This document shows positions 12,930 to 13,208 of a stretch of 13,208 bases of DNA, one piece after another. Numbering within the stretch: position 1 is the stretch's first letter; every line of letters starts with the position of its first letter. Where the stretch lies: positions 1 through 13,208 of the forward strand of contig CANQMJ010000064.1 of assembly GCA_947624945.1 (NCBI GenBank). Direction: 5' to 3'. The position numbers and the translations under genes are program-made. The notes beneath the pieces are model-generated. The model was given only the letters and a program-made list of their open reading frames with translations. It ran no database searches and had not been told where the DNA came from. The stretch comes from an uncultured Clostridia bacterium (GTDB lineage Bacteria; Bacillota; Clostridia; Oscillospirales; CAG-272).

Positions 12930-13208
12930 ATGGAAGAAAAAGAAACAATGACCGACACACAGCGGGAGGATATAACAGAGCTCGGCACGACGACGGCGGG
13001 CGGTCACATCCGCGTCATCACCGTGATAGGGCAGGTGGAGGGACACTATGCCCTCGGCGAGGGGCAGAAGTCGACAAAGTATGAACATTTGATCCCCATA
13101 CTCGCCGACGCGGAGGACAACGACGCGATAACGGGCGTGCTTTCCCTCATCAACACGATGGGCGGCGACGTCGAGGCGGGGCTCGCCATCGCGGAGCTCA
13201 TGGCGGGA
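12930..13208 (+). CDS. tepA: TepA/YmfB-type ClpP-fold protease-like protein (5' part)
   Basis: The first 93 residues of a protein that runs out of the window. They match the start of the TepA (YmfB) family, ClpP-fold proteins named in Bacillus for a proposed role in protein translocation: a variable acidic N-terminus (MEEKETMTDTQREDI), then IRVITVIGQVEGHY, STKYEHLIPIL and VLSLINTMGGDVEAGLAIAE. The MGGDVEAG stretch corresponds to the ClpP oxyanion-hole strand. The serine-containing motif lies beyond the end, so catalytic competence cannot be judged. The start is ATG at 12930 with GGAG at 12917-12920; an in-frame ATG at 12948 is possible. In Bacillus the gene adjoins the spoIIIE/ftsK region, but here the downstream neighbour is unseen. 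It is transcribed divergently from pduL, 132 bases apart. Confidence 0.88.
   Translation, partial: MEEKETMTDTQREDITELGTTTAGGHIRVITVIGQVEGHYALGEGQKSTKYEHLIPILADAEDNDAITGVLSLINTMGGDVEAGLAIAELMAG

Noticed and set aside
12798..13088. 97-residue N-terminal extension of PduL as a possible microcompartment-targeting peptide
   Set aside because: A strong ribosome-binding site and a consensus promoter lie between it and the core protein, and it overlaps divergent tepA. No shell genes are present.
1..13208. Insertion sequence, prophage, toxin-antitoxin, tRNA or rRNA genes, or a replication origin
   Set aside because: No transposase, integrase, phage or toxin motif, no cloverleaf, and no cluster of DnaA boxes could be found by eye.

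Overview
The window looks like chromosomal DNA from an anaerobic, fermentative clostridial Firmicute, probably gut-type. It carries the [FeFe]-hydrogenase maturation genes hydG and hydF, a pduL-type phosphotransacylase, a rny-ymdB pair, a walJ-rlmH pair and a TepA-type ClpP-fold gene, all typical of Firmicutes. Codons are strongly G/C-ending and the genes GC-rich, while several intergenic gaps are much more A/T-rich and full of hairpins. The exact genus cannot be read from the sequence.

Layout: positions 1-1413 on the + strand hold the 3' end of hydG and complete hydF. A 381-base convergent gap (1414-1794) holds a hairpin-spacer-hairpin-spacer-hairpin repeat array. From 1795 to 9056 everything is on the - strand, in transcription order: galactokinase-like kinase, a three-helix membrane protein, walJ, rlmH, a membrane-anchored WG-repeat protein, mnmG and rsmG. 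The first five are tightly packed (overlaps or gaps of at most 19 bases) and likely one operon. mnmG-rsmG follows after 67 bases that contain a hairpin repeat. A second large gap (9057-9384) separates galK from the upstream pair rny-ymdB (- strand). pduL (- strand, with tandem terminator-like hairpins) and a divergent, truncated tepA (+ strand) close the window.

Function: three rRNA/tRNA modification enzymes (RlmH, MnmG, RsmG) share the - strand with WalJ. In many Firmicutes these genes lie near oriC, so this may be an origin-side block, though no origin is visible. HydG and HydF build the H-cluster of [FeFe]-hydrogenase, and PduL would connect acyl-CoA to acyl phosphate and so to ATP, which fits H2- and acid-producing fermentation. 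RNase Y and YmdB form a conserved RNA-turnover/signalling pair.

No new multi-gene system is convincingly present. The points most worth a second look are: (1) a family of intergenic hairpin repeats with a constant CTTTTT/AAAAAG apex but different, still fully paired outer stems, some of which supply the ends of reading frames (mnmG, ymdB) and cause spurious N-terminal extensions (rsmG, galK, perhaps mnmG); (2) a perfect 12-bp inverted repeat bracketing the pduL promoter core; (3) a Glu-to-Asn change in the sugar-binding motif of the galactokinase-like protein; (4) a WG-repeat surface protein in a translation/cell-wall housekeeping operon.
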